Part shown: piece by piece, positions 38,165 through 48,485 of the stretch
How the letters are laid out: every line of letters begins with the position of its first letter
How positions within the stretch are numbered: position 1 is the stretch's first letter
Assembly: GCA_021773975.1 (NCBI GenBank)
Contig: JAJFJN010000001.1
Span: forward strand, 1 to 56,994
Origin: Gammaproteobacteria bacterium
GTDB lineage: Bacteria; Pseudomonadota; Gammaproteobacteria; Chromatiales; Chromatiaceae
Reading direction: 5' to 3'
DNA length: 56,994 nt
Made by a program: the position numbers and the translations under genes
Notes under the pieces: generated by a model
Database searches by the model: none
What the model saw: only the letters and a program-made list of their open reading frames with translations
What the model was told of the DNA's origin: nothing

Positions 38165-40549
38165 ATGATGTTGGGGTGCAACAGCGCACAATTTCTTAAA
38201 GCGTTGAGTCTTTATGCCACTGCCGCCTTTGTTGGCATCTTCTGCATGCTCCCTCCCCTGCTTGCCGCTACCCTACCGACCTACGAGGCCGCTACTGGAA
38301 TCAGCGTAGGCCCCCAAGCGCCCACCGCAATTGCCCTTGATCATCGGGGACGCCTTTATGTAGTGGAGACGGGGCGCCACTGGCTGGATGTCTATGATAC
38401 GTATGGCCAGCAAATCAACCGTCTTGAAGGGCTGAACAAACCCCTCTCCGTTGCCGTTACTAGACGCGGACAACTCTATGTGGGGAGCAAAGGCGATGGC
38501 AGTGTCACGCTCTATGACAGCCGCACTTTGAAACCGCTGGGTAAGCTGGGAATGGGTAATGGCGAGTTTGAAAAGCCCACAGCCATTACCCTGGATAAAA
38601 ATGGCCGTGTTTATGTGGCCGATGCTAAGAAAGGTGTAGTAAAGATCTATACCCCGCAAGGCGCTCTTGATTTTACCTTTGGTAGTGATGGAATTAATTC
38701 GGGTCAACTGCGGCATCCTGTATCCATCGTGGTCAATGACTATGCTGAAGAGATTCTGGTTTTGGATTTTGCTAATGGCGTGGTAGGTCGTGTACAAGCC
38801 TTCGATCTGGCTGGGAACTTTAAGCGCAGTTTTAATACCATGGGAATGAATGGGCTTCCGCTTGTCAGACCTATCGGGATGGCGATGGATAATAGTCAGC
38901 GTCTCTACGTATCAGACGCCTATAGTAGTCAAGTGGCCGCTTACGACAGTGAAGGCAATTATCTGGGGGGACTATCTGCAGCAGGGGCAGCCATGCATAA
39001 TCCTTTGGGCATGGCCTATGAGGCATCCCTTGGAAGGCTGTATATAGCCTCGCTCAATAATTCACACATTGTGGCCTTTGATCTATTTGATCAACGACGT
39101 AATAGCCGGGTTCTGGCGGCACCTCCCAGGAATGAAAACCAACGATCTGTAGATGAAGCACCCTCCCCCTCTCACCAGTCACCCGCTCTCATGGGAAGCA
39201 TTTTAGGCTGTCGTAGCCGTAAACATGCGCGTAGAGCATGTAAAAAGCGATCTAACGTGGCTCAATCAGCCTCTGATTACACTCTGCAGGCTGTTGCTGG
39301 AGCACATGGGCGAATTGAACCGGCAGGTAATCTACAGGTTGCAGCAGGCAGTGATAGCCGTTTTCAGATTACCCCAGACCCCGGCTACCGTGTCGCCGGC
39401 ATAACGTTAGACGGTAATCCAATAGGTGCATTGGCAGAATATGCCGTCACCAATATTCGCGCAGACCACACCTTAGCGGTGGATTTTTCTGCTGTTCTGG
39501 AGGTGGGGCAGCTACAGGCTGATCATACCTGGAAACGCGTAGTGTTCAGGACCCCTTTCACCGACCCCGTAGTGGTCGCCAAACCCGCAACCCATAATGA
39601 TGCGGAACCCGCGGTCGTACGTATACGCAATCTTGATCAGAGCGGCTTTGAGGTTCGCCTCCAGGAATGGGATTACCTCGATGATATCCATGGTAAAGAA
39701 AAGTTAAGCTACCTGGTGATAGAACGGGGTGTGCATACATTAACAGATGGTGTACAGATTGAAGCGGGACAGTTCGATCATGCGACTATACACAAATACA
39801 GCCCTGTAACATTCAAGCAGGCATTCAGCTCAAAGCCCATCATTGTCACATCGATCACAAGCACCCATGAAACAGATGCCGTCACCGGCCGCATGCGCAA
39901 TGTGAGTTTGGAGGGCTTTGATTACCGGCTGCAGGAACAAGAGCTTAACCGTGGACCGCATGCTCATGAGCAGGTCGCCTACATTGCCTGGACGCCTTCA
40001 GTGGGTGAAGTAGATGGCCTCTTATTTGAGGCCGCTAAGGCCAGCACCGGCATCAATCACCGCTTTCAGCCGTTGGCTTTCAGTAGCAGTTTTATGCAGA
40101 CCCCCGCCTTCATTGCGGATATGCAGACCACCGCAGGCGGTGACACGGCCAATCTGCGTATACAACAGGCTAAGCCACAGAGCATTGAGCTACAGGTGGA
40201 TGAAGAACAGTCCCGTGACGAAGAGACCCAGCATGCCAGAGAGGCCATCGGATATTTAACCTTTGGAGTGTCTCTTGCAAACACAGATTCTGATTATGAC
40301 GGTGACGGCTTGAGCGACGCAGATGAAATCAATACCTACGGCTCTTCTGCATTGGCCCATGATACGGATGATGACGGTCTGCCAGATGGTGAAGAGCGAC
40401 GTTTCTGGGCAGAAGCATGGAGCCTCGATCATGACGGAGATGGACTCATTAATCTCCTGGATAGCGATGCAGACAATGACGGTCATCCGGACGGTGCGGA
40501 ATACCGCGCAGGCAGTGACCCCGCTAATACCTTCTCTATACCTAAATAA
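38165..40549 (+). CDS. Secreted NHL-propeller/lectin-like/calcium-repeat protein 2 (short form)
   Basis: 794 residues. ATG 38165 follows AGGGA by 6 bp. The signal peptide runs to about residue 34 (LPPLLAA). The NHL propeller (about 35-310) is followed by a basic linker, SRKHARRACKKRSN (about 350-365), which is not seen in the other two copies. One cysteine-free InlB-B-like repeat (about 372-440) precedes the H-type-lectin-like region (about 445-690; HTWKRVVF, RLQEWDYL). Calcium repeats end the protein (DSDYDGDGLSD, DTDDDGLPDGEE, DSDADNDGHPDG). It lacks the Ig module, the Cys-rich repeats and the CPAWVCGGSGG tail of copies 1 and 3. It lies 14 bp upstream of the second giant cytochrome, so co-expression is likely. 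Confidence 0.85.
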   Translation: MMLGCNSAQFLKALSLYATAAFVGIFCMLPPLLAATLPTYEAATGISVGPQAPTAIALDHRGRLYVVETGRHWLDVYDTYGQQINRLEGLNKPLSVAVTRRGQLYVGSKGDGSVTLYDSRTLKPLGKLGMGNGEFEKPTAITLDKNGRVYVADAKKGVVKIYTPQGALDFTFGSDGINSGQLRHPVSIVVNDYAEEILVLDFANGVVGRVQAFDLAGNFKRSFNTMGMNGLPLVRPIGMAMDNSQRLYVSDAYSSQVAAYDSEGNYLGGLSAAGAAMHNPLGMAYEASLGRLYIASLNNSHIVAFDLFDQRRNSRVLAAPPRNENQRSVDEAPSPSHQSPALMGSILGCRSRKHARRACKKRSNVAQSASDYTLQAVAGAHGRIEPAGNLQVAAGSDSRFQITPDPGYRVAGITLDGNPIGALAEYAVTNIRADHTLAVDFSAVLEVGQLQADHTWKRVVFRTPFTDPVVVAKPATHNDAEPAVVRIRNLDQSGFEVRLQEWDYLDDIHGKEKLSYLVIERGVHTLTDGVQIEAGQFDHATIHKYSPVTFKQAFSSKPIIVTSITSTHETDAVTGRMRNVSLEGFDYRLQEQELNRGPHAHEQVAYIAWTPSVGEVDGLLFEAAKASTGINHRFQPLAFSSSFMQTPAFIADMQTTAGGDTANLRIQQAKPQSIELQVDEEQSRDEETQHAREAIGYLTFGVSLANTDSDYDGDGLSDADEINTYGSSALAHDTDDDGLPDGEERRFWAEAWSLDHDGDGLINLLDSDADNDGHPDGAEYRAGSDPANTFSIPK

Positions 40550-40563
40550 TCTAGACAAATGGC

Positions 40564-43500
40564 ATGCATGTGAACAGACTAAAGCATAAGTGGGCAATAT
40601 CCATGCGCGTGATGGCCATCCTACTTATATCATGGGTAGCCGGTCAGGCCCAGGCAGGCTTTTTAGGTTTTCCTCACACCACCGTCAACAATATCGATTG
40701 TTTCAACTGTCACAACGTCCTGGGTGGGATGGAGAAGTTTTTCAATGTAGTTATGCCTGACCCGCCTCAGAATATTGATGACACTCCAGCCAACAATCTC
40801 TGCTGGAGTTGCCACAATGACGTTGTGGCGCCTTTTATGAAAACCCACTCCAGCGTCTCCATTGACAACGACTATGGCGACTGGGCCATTGAATGCCGCA
40901 CCTGTCATGAACCACACTTCCAGTACCAGCGGGCCAAATATGGTGAAGAGGCCTACCTCACCTCGGGAACTGTCACAGAGGTAACGGCAACCACCCTGCG
41001 TAGTGCCGGTGCGAATTGGAAAGAGGATGAATTCGCTGGACTGGTGTTATACAGCCGTGCTGTCAACGGCTACCGAATTGTTGGAAACAGCAGTGATACG
41101 CTAACCCTGGAAGGTCCGCTTGAGGTGGATAAACTCCCACCAGGCACCCCCTTTGCTGTGATCTACGGCAAGCTCGTCCGGTATGAGATCAACACCCCAA
41201 ACAGCGGTCGTAAACCCGTAAAACTCTTCCGTCCGGTTGGGCCAAACACCTTTGCTGATGGGGATGAAGTCTACGACGGCCCCTGTGAAGTCTGTCATAC
41301 CAAGACCCGTCACCACCGCAACAACAACGACAACCCTGAGCAAGCGGATCACAGCCACAATGTAGGCATCAAATGCACCCTCTGTCACAAACATAAGAAC
41401 GGCTTCCTGCCTATGGGAGCGGGGGCGCATGACATACACGTACAAAAGGAGTTTGGCCCCAAGATCACCTGTGGCGAAGGGAACTGGGGCTGCCATGGCA
41501 GCTATGAGCCTGGCTCCAACTACCCCAATGAAGTCTATTTTGCAGACGGCAAAACGCTTTGTGATGGCCGCCCAACCACGACATGCCCAAATACAGGAAT
41601 GGATAGCGGCACCCAAGTCTGCGCCAATTGCCATGGCAATGGATCGATGTTCGCAAAATACTACTTCTTCCGCCCGGGCTCATCGCAAGGCGAATCAGGG
41701 GTCAAGATTACCGACTATAGCGGCGAATACAGCTGGACCGACACCTGGCTAGGCGAGCTGGGTGAACAGAAATTCTGCGGCAGCTGCCACAATGATACCG
41801 TCAATCCCACACCGGTTACGGGGCCTGGTAGCATCGGTGAAGCCCCAAATATCGTGGGAGATCTGAATCTGGAAACCGGTGCCAACACCTACGGTTTTTA
41901 TGTCAATGGTCACGGCAAGGACAGTGGCGAGACCTACGGCCGTCTCTCCTGGCAGGACGATACTGCACTAGGTAACCCCGGCGCCGGCCGAGTCTGCAGT
42001 GACTGTCATGACTACACCAAGGGGCATTGGACTCGCGATGGCACCAAGCGGCTTAAAGATGGCTACGAGAATGACGGTGATAACAGTGTCTGCCAGCAGT
42101 GTCACGGGCCAGGCAAGCAAGCTGATGCCGATCCAAAATGGTTCACTGACTATGCCAGTTACGATCTTTCCGCTCATGGCTCAGATGAGAAGCAGGATAT
42201 TCAGTGCTCCGTCTGTCATGACCCACATGGTGTAAAAGACCCCAGAAATCCAGCAGCTGGCGCAGCATCTACCGCCATGACCCGTGGAGCTAAACAGGAG
42301 CTCTGCTATCGCTGCCACAGTGACACAGGTGATCTGATGCAAGTCTCAAATCATGCTGTATCCGGTAGTGCTTTGGCGGATGATATTGAGCAGGCCTTTA
42401 ATCTGGGTGTGAAACATAATCTGGATCATGACTATTCCATTGGCGACAAGAACTACAAACTGCAGTGCGTCAATTGCCACAATGTCCACCTGGTGACAGG
42501 ACAATATTGGGAGGCTGACAAATCGAAAAGCCCCATTACCCGCATCTCCACCCCCACAAATCCCACCGGAAACCTCACCGTTTGGGGCGATGAAGCGGGT
42601 GAGAAGATGGATGATTATGGCGGCACCTATCGCACACCAAAGAGCGATAAATTCACAGGCGCCCAGATCCCCAATTACCCTGCTTTTTGTCTTGATTGCC
42701 ACAAAACCATGGTTGAATCAGGTGGCCATGGCGGTATCAACTGGGAGGGTGACCCACATGGCTTGCAGTCAGCAAACCAGCCCAATGGCTATGGTACTTG
42801 CCCTAATTGGCATACCTGTGGCAAAGCCTCAGGCTGGGATGGTGATCTTTGCGTCGCCGAAAACCCCGGTGACTGCTGGCCGGTCATGACCCGCAGTAAG
42901 GGTGACATTGCTTTCTCCAGAGCACCCTATAACCATGAGGATCGGATTGCAGGAGCCAACTTTGCACTCAGCTGTACCGATTGCCATGAGGTACATGGTT
43001 CCGGAAATAGCTCTATGATCCGAACCAACCCCAATGGTGGCACAGGCACACTGATCTGGAACACCATGTGCAATAACTGTCACTACTACTACAGTGACTG
43101 GCATGCAGGCATGAGCTGTGGCAATGCAAGTTGCCATGTGCGTAACTCCATCCACCGGATGGATAATAAGGTCGGCTCAGGTGGCACTCGCACATTTAAT
43201 CCTGATCTTGTCTTTGCTCTCAATTTCGAAAACAACCTAAAAGACTCCGGCACCTGGCAAATGGATAGCCAATGGTTCCCAGGTGCTGTTGGAGCCTTTG
43301 TGGCTGGCAAATCTGGCAAAGGTATATCACTCAATGGTGACCAGTTGATTCAAGTGGGCACCGAAAATGAGTTCTGGTCAACGGATGCAGGGAAGCATGG
43401 CACTTGGGCCTATACGGAGATGAAGTTCAATACTACGCAAGAGGCTTGGATCAACCCGACGGATGAGAGCACTCAAACGGAATACACCCTCTTCAGCAAA

Positions 43501-45108
43501 CATGTCGGCTATGCCAATGGCGGCTATGCCTTGACGCTAAAATCGATTGATGGGGCATTGCGGGTGGTTTTCAATATCAAGTCGGATAACAACGGAACGG
43601 CTCAGGATGGAATGAGCGCCATCCGGGGCGCCTACAGCTCTGTTGCTATTCCACTCAATGCCTGGACCCATGTGGCAGCTACCTTTGATACAGCTGGCCC
43701 TGGACGTGATCCAGCGGATCCGTCAGTGGGACGCATTCGGATCTTTGTGAATGGTGAGGATGTCACCACCAGTGATGCCTCGGGTGACAACATGCAGCCC
43801 GCGGCAGATGAGACCTCTATCTTCGCCTACCCTGAAAATAGCGGCTGGAATGAAGAGGCTGCCAGCTGTTACGTAGGCACCTGGTGTGCCGGTGAATTTG
43901 CGGTGGGCGGTTTTACCTGGCAGAACGGTTTCATTGGACGTATCGATGAGGCCAAGCTATGGAATACCACCAAGGATGCCAGCTATTTCGATAGCTATGA
44001 CTCACAGGCTGGCCCTTATATCAGTAGTGCAGAAGGGGTGATTGGCGGCAATCAACTGACCGTAACCTTTTCTGAGGGGGTCTACAGCAGCACCGGTTCA
44101 ATGGGTAGCCTGCTAGCAGAGGATTTTACTCTGACTGATAACGACAATAACCGTACCATCCTCAACGTGAGTCATGTCGCAGGCAGCAACAGGGCGACTC
44201 TAACCCTGAGTTCAGCCTTGGATGACCTTGATGATTTTATGTCCGACACTCTGGTTGCAGCAGGCTCAGCCATCTTTGATGAGCATAATCTAGTGGCTGC
44301 CAGCTTACCGGTTAAACTCAGGATGTCATCAGCCTGCCCTACTGGGCTGATTGCGTTCAATCTCAATGAAATGCCGGGCAGCAATTATGCCTTTGATAGC
44401 CAGATGATGACGCCTGGTACTGTTGCTGGTGCAACAACACTGACCGGCTCAGCCCTTTCTGGTGATGGGGTTAGTGCAAATTATATCAATTTTTCTAACA
44501 ATACCGGCTGTCTGCAGGCCACTACGGCCATGACCCTTGAGGCGCGGATTAAACCAACAGGCATAGGGTTAGCTGCCGAGAACTATATCCGACGTATCCT
44601 GGCCAGGGATTCTGGCGGTAATTACCAACTCTCTGTATGGCGCAACAACAATAGTACGGCTAATTTTCCCAACTTTAGCGCACCGGATTACACCGCCTCA
44701 ATTGCCCTCTGGCTATCTCCACAGGATACCCATGGAGGGCATAATTGGAAGCTGGTGTTGAGTGACTACACTGCCTGCCCAATCACCAATGACCACTGGT
44801 ATCAGATTAAAGCGGTGTGGAATACCAATAAGCCCGGCGGTATACCAGGGCAGTTCTTTGTGCCGGTGGATATCTATATCGACGACCAGGGCGCAGATGG
44901 TAGTGGCAGCAATGAAAATTGGGCAGGCTATGCCAATTGCACTAATGCCGAGCAATCGTATCTTGCGGATGAGAAGAAGCTGTATACGGGCGATATAATC
45001 AAGCCCAGTTCAGGTAACTTTGCTATAGGTGTGAATCGAGGCAACCTGACCGGCAATCTGTTTAATGGTTTGATTGATTGGGTCAGCTGGAGGGGCACTG
45101 CTGACTAA
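40564..45108 (+). CDS. Giant secreted multiheme cytochrome c with LamG-like domains, copy 2
   Basis: 1514 residues, a close paralogue of the giant cytochrome at 31583. A signal peptide is present (MRVMAILLISWVAGQAQA; the annotated start lies 13 residues upstream). There are 15 CxxCH motifs: CFNCH, CWSCH, CRTCH, CEVCH, CTLCH, CANCH, CGSCH, CSDCH, CQQCH, CSVCH, CYRCH, CVNCH, CLDCH, CTDCH and CNNCH. CGEGNWGCH and CGNASCH are at the same two non-standard positions as in copy 1. The heme part ends near residue 855; LamG-like, Ig-like and second lectin-like modules follow as in copy 1. It lacks an insert of about 80 residues found in copy 1. It is coupled to the NHL gene upstream and convergent with the third NHL gene 44 bp away. 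Confidence 0.88.
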   Translation: MHVNRLKHKWAISMRVMAILLISWVAGQAQAGFLGFPHTTVNNIDCFNCHNVLGGMEKFFNVVMPDPPQNIDDTPANNLCWSCHNDVVAPFMKTHSSVSIDNDYGDWAIECRTCHEPHFQYQRAKYGEEAYLTSGTVTEVTATTLRSAGANWKEDEFAGLVLYSRAVNGYRIVGNSSDTLTLEGPLEVDKLPPGTPFAVIYGKLVRYEINTPNSGRKPVKLFRPVGPNTFADGDEVYDGPCEVCHTKTRHHRNNNDNPEQADHSHNVGIKCTLCHKHKNGFLPMGAGAHDIHVQKEFGPKITCGEGNWGCHGSYEPGSNYPNEVYFADGKTLCDGRPTTTCPNTGMDSGTQVCANCHGNGSMFAKYYFFRPGSSQGESGVKITDYSGEYSWTDTWLGELGEQKFCGSCHNDTVNPTPVTGPGSIGEAPNIVGDLNLETGANTYGFYVNGHGKDSGETYGRLSWQDDTALGNPGAGRVCSDCHDYTKGHWTRDGTKRLKDGYENDGDNSVCQQCHGPGKQADADPKWFTDYASYDLSAHGSDEKQDIQCSVCHDPHGVKDPRNPAAGAASTAMTRGAKQELCYRCHSDTGDLMQVSNHAVSGSALADDIEQAFNLGVKHNLDHDYSIGDKNYKLQCVNCHNVHLVTGQYWEADKSKSPITRISTPTNPTGNLTVWGDEAGEKMDDYGGTYRTPKSDKFTGAQIPNYPAFCLDCHKTMVESGGHGGINWEGDPHGLQSANQPNGYGTCPNWHTCGKASGWDGDLCVAENPGDCWPVMTRSKGDIAFSRAPYNHEDRIAGANFALSCTDCHEVHGSGNSSMIRTNPNGGTGTLIWNTMCNNCHYYYSDWHAGMSCGNASCHVRNSIHRMDNKVGSGGTRTFNPDLVFALNFENNLKDSGTWQMDSQWFPGAVGAFVAGKSGKGISLNGDQLIQVGTENEFWSTDAGKHGTWAYTEMKFNTTQEAWINPTDESTQTEYTLFSKHVGYANGGYALTLKSIDGALRVVFNIKSDNNGTAQDGMSAIRGAYSSVAIPLNAWTHVAATFDTAGPGRDPADPSVGRIRIFVNGEDVTTSDASGDNMQPAADETSIFAYPENSGWNEEAASCYVGTWCAGEFAVGGFTWQNGFIGRIDEAKLWNTTKDASYFDSYDSQAGPYISSAEGVIGGNQLTVTFSEGVYSSTGSMGSLLAEDFTLTDNDNNRTILNVSHVAGSNRATLTLSSALDDLDDFMSDTLVAAGSAIFDEHNLVAASLPVKLRMSSACPTGLIAFNLNEMPGSNYAFDSQMMTPGTVAGATTLTGSALSGDGVSANYINFSNNTGCLQATTAMTLEARIKPTGIGLAAENYIRRILARDSGGNYQLSVWRNNNSTANFPNFSAPDYTASIALWLSPQDTHGGHNWKLVLSDYTACPITNDHWYQIKAVWNTNKPGGIPGQFFVPVDIYIDDQGADGSGSNENWAGYANCTNAEQSYLADEKKLYTGDIIKPSSGNFAIGVNRGNLTGNLFNGLIDWVSWRGTAD

Positions 45109-45152
45109 TAGCTAAGGGTTAAGGGCAGTCTAGTGTGTTTGTATCACAGGAT

Positions 45153-48100
45153 TTACTGCAGTGAGTAGAGTGCATGCCGCCAACCACCTGAGCCGCCACA
45201 GACCCAGGCGGGGCATTTACCATCGGTTGGATCGAGATTATTATCAAACTCATATTTGTCTGACAGGCCATCCCGGTCTGTATCTTCTTTGGTCGGATCA
45301 CCACCTGACTGATACTCTTGAAGATTGGTCACGCCATCACCATCTTGATCAGAACCTGCATCGGAAGCATCAAGCGGGCTTAGGAAGGCATACTGCTCTT
45401 CGTAGCTATCTGGCAGACCATCGCCATCAGCATCCAAGGCAAAGGATGCTGTGACCGTAGCCGCCTGCCCCATGCTCACAACACAGCTCGACATAGCACC
45501 ACGGCAACCCCCACCAGACCAACCCGCAAAGGCTGAATCATCCGCCGCGACTGCTGATAAGGTGACCCGGGTTCCACTGTAGTAAGTTTCATTGCAATCT
45601 GTACCGCAATCAATACCCTGCGCCAGCACCTGGCCACTACCGAGACCATCTGTCACAACCGTCAGGTCGTGCACTACATGAAACACGGGTACCACTTTGA
45701 TGGATTGATTCATAGTAACAACACAGCTCTGTCTGCCACTGCAGCCACCACCATACCAACGCGCAAAAAATGACCCATCCGCTGCAACCGCAGATAAACG
45801 AACCACGGCGCCATCACTGTAAGCTTCACTGCAATCCGCACCACAATTGATACCTTGAGCCTGTACCTGACCATCACCATGACCACGCATATCTACCGTC
45901 AATGTATGTGGCCGCAAGCCCTCTTTCCACAACACCAGGTAGCCTAGATCCTCTACAGACGATGCTGCAAGAATAGGATCTTGCTGCTCGTTAATGCTGG
46001 TTGAGATGCTAAGGGACTGTTCCTGGTTGAGTAATACGTTGGTTCCTGTGGCACTCTTATCACTCCAACGCAGGTTAACTGCACCACCATTGGTCGTCTG
46101 TAGGTCTGCAATCAGCAACGGTTGATTCGTATAGTTGCCACTAAAGGCTATCGCAGTAGTTTGCTGAGAGTTAACATCAGTCACTCTACCCACCTCAAAG
46201 CTGATGCCATTCTGTGCGCCTTGTGATGGCTCCCAAGCAATATAGGAGAGCGCTTCAACAGCAAAAGGCTGTGTGCTTATCTCTTCTTTCTGTAGCATAT
46301 GCCCAAAACCTGATACACCGACATTGCTCATTCGACTAATCACAGCATCATCATTGTTATAGGTCACGATACTTGACACCACGACAGGAGAAACGGTAAA
46401 TGCCTCTGTAAAGCTGGTTGTTGCCATAAAGGTGGACACATCCGTATCAAACCGGCCAGCTTCAACCCGTGTGCCATCTTCAAGGGTGTAGCTACCCCTC
46501 TCCATAACAATGTAGCTAACCTGTTCTTCAGCATGTGCTACATCATTGCCTTGCAAATCATTAAGGTAAGCCCACTCCTGAATACGCACTTCAAAGCCTT
46601 GCGCATCCACATTGCGCATCCGAATCACAGCAGGTGATGCATCATTCAGGCTGGCAGGTTTAACCACAACAACAGGATCAACAAAGGTGGCGCTCAGATC
46701 GACCCGTTTCCATTCATGCCCTACACTCACTTCGCCCATCTCAATGGCTGAAGGCGAGAGGCTCTTAGTCGTGGAGAACTCAGCTGCAATCGTATGGTTT
46801 CTATCTAGATGGCTAAAGCTATAGCTATCCATGGCACCAATAGAGTCACCATCAACAAACACATTTGTAATATGGTAGCCATCATCTGGAGCAATACTAA
46901 AGACTACTGCTGTACCCTCAAGCGCCGCTATCGTACCTGCCGGACTAATAGCGCCATTAGCACCCGCACTGGCTGTTACAGAATAGCTGACGGGTGGAAT
47001 CAGGCTGACATCAAAGGTTGCTGTTACAGTAACCGCTTGACCCATAGTTACTGCACAGCTTGTAGTACCCGTACAGCCTCCCCCAGACCAGCCAGCAAAG
47101 GCTGAAGTCTCATTCGGCAATACCGACAGGGAAACTACTGTACCGTCAGGATAATCATTAGTGCAGGTTGTACCGCAATTTATCCCAGCAGCCTGTACTA
47201 AGCCACTGCCTGCACCATCTTTAGCAATAGTTAATTGGTGTTGCGGAGATTCTGCACTTCCGCTCAACACAACATCCAGCGTTGGTGTATAGATATCATC
47301 TGAGACAATCGACAACGACGCACTCTTGCTAGCAGCTACAAGCGGTTTAAACTGCACATCTATTACACATCCTGCAGTGGGCGCTAAGATTGTATCTGCA
47401 CAGTTATTGGAAACAATAGCGTATTCAGATGCATTGACACCTGTGAGCGTAACTGCCCCAATGGCAAGATCTCCACTACCATTATTGGAGATGTTAAAGC
47501 TCTGACTTGGTGATACCTCATTAACAGTAACACTGCCAAAGTTGTACGACTGAGGTGAACCAACAATATTGCCATAGACACTATCAATGCCATACGTCTC
47601 AACACTTTTCGTGTTCAACGAGGCAACAAACAGACGGCTGCTACCTGGTGCAAAGGCTATACCCATGGGATTACGTAGCGGGCGGTTGCTGTCATAAAGC
47701 TTGCCTAGATAGTTTCCTAAGGTGTCATACACCGTCACCACATTCTGATAGCCATCCGTAACATAGATCCGATCAAGGGTGTCCACTGCAATACCAAAAG
47801 GCCGGATAAAGGCAACCGTTTCACCCACTTCATTAGTGCCCGTTGTAGCAAAGCTGCGTAAAAACACGCCATTGAGGTCAAACACCTGAACCCGAGCAGA
47901 CTCAGTCAGTGCAGTAAAATCGGGGATCAGTATCTCACTGGTAATCTCATTAATAACAATTGATGTCGGCAATTGAAACTGGCCATTACCCGCTCCTTTA
48001 CTGCCAAAAGAGAAGTTAAAGGATCGATCAGCGTTATAGACCTTAACCTCGCTGTCACGACCATCAACCACATAAATTAAACCCGCACTATCTACAGTGA

Positions 48101-48485
48101 TACCTATTGGACTTCGAAACTCACCCTCTCCCATCCCAAGCATGCCAATAAAAGAGAGATCGGCTCCATACACCGCAACATTGCTTTTACCATTCTCACG
48201 AACATTACCCACATATATCCGCCCAATAGAATCTACCGCCACTGCTGCAAGGCCTACGACGCCATTAATAGAACCCTGATGCTGCCCTGCTTTACTAAAG
48301 ACATGCAGCTCACTCATGTTTGGTTCTACGACATAAATCTTTTCATCATCTCCAACCGCTACTCCAGATGGAAGATGCAAATGATAGGTAAGGGGGGGTA
48401 ATGTTTCTACAGCTGGCAGTGCAGCTGAGGATGAATTTGGGGCCAGAAGCAGTAAAAACGCAATCAATAACAGGCACTGCAGCAT
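45153..48485 (-). CDS. Secreted NHL-propeller/lectin-like/calcium-repeat protein 3
   Basis: About 1110 residues, a close paralogue of copy 1 with the same domain order: NHL propeller, Hydin-like Ig domain, three Cys-rich InlB-B-like repeats and one Cys-free copy, H-type-lectin-like region, calcium repeats, and the CPAWVCGGSGGWRHA tail. I place the start at ATG 48485 so that the signal peptide MLQCLLLIAFLLLLAPNSS leads; the frame is open to ATG 48665, which has no RBS. The two paralogues are nearly identical in DNA over the last 100 bp. It has no cytochrome gene on its own strand downstream and faces giant cytochrome 2. It may be a spare or alternative partner. Confidence 0.84.
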   Translation of the reverse strand: MLQCLLLIAFLLLLAPNSSSAALPAVETLPPLTYHLHLPSGVAVGDDEKIYVVEPNMSELHVFSKAGQHQGSINGVVGLAAVAVDSIGRIYVGNVRENGKSNVAVYGADLSFIGMLGMGEGEFRSPIGITVDSAGLIYVVDGRDSEVKVYNADRSFNFSFGSKGAGNGQFQLPTSIVINEITSEILIPDFTALTESARVQVFDLNGVFLRSFATTGTNEVGETVAFIRPFGIAVDTLDRIYVTDGYQNVVTVYDTLGNYLGKLYDSNRPLRNPMGIAFAPGSSRLFVASLNTKSVETYGIDSVYGNIVGSPQSYNFGSVTVNEVSPSQSFNISNNGSGDLAIGAVTLTGVNASEYAIVSNNCADTILAPTAGCVIDVQFKPLVAASKSASLSIVSDDIYTPTLDVVLSGSAESPQHQLTIAKDGAGSGLVQAAGINCGTTCTNDYPDGTVVSLSVLPNETSAFAGWSGGGCTGTTSCAVTMGQAVTVTATFDVSLIPPVSYSVTASAGANGAISPAGTIAALEGTAVVFSIAPDDGYHITNVFVDGDSIGAMDSYSFSHLDRNHTIAAEFSTTKSLSPSAIEMGEVSVGHEWKRVDLSATFVDPVVVVKPASLNDASPAVIRMRNVDAQGFEVRIQEWAYLNDLQGNDVAHAEEQVSYIVMERGSYTLEDGTRVEAGRFDTDVSTFMATTSFTEAFTVSPVVVSSIVTYNNDDAVISRMSNVGVSGFGHMLQKEEISTQPFAVEALSYIAWEPSQGAQNGISFEVGRVTDVNSQQTTAIAFSGNYTNQPLLIADLQTTNGGAVNLRWSDKSATGTNVLLNQEQSLSISTSINEQQDPILAASSVEDLGYLVLWKEGLRPHTLTVDMRGHGDGQVQAQGINCGADCSEAYSDGAVVRLSAVAADGSFFARWYGGGCSGRQSCVVTMNQSIKVVPVFHVVHDLTVVTDGLGSGQVLAQGIDCGTDCNETYYSGTRVTLSAVAADDSAFAGWSGGGCRGAMSSCVVSMGQAATVTASFALDADGDGLPDSYEEQYAFLSPLDASDAGSDQDGDGVTNLQEYQSGGDPTKEDTDRDGLSDKYEFDNNLDPTDGKCPAWVCGGSGGWRHALYSLQ

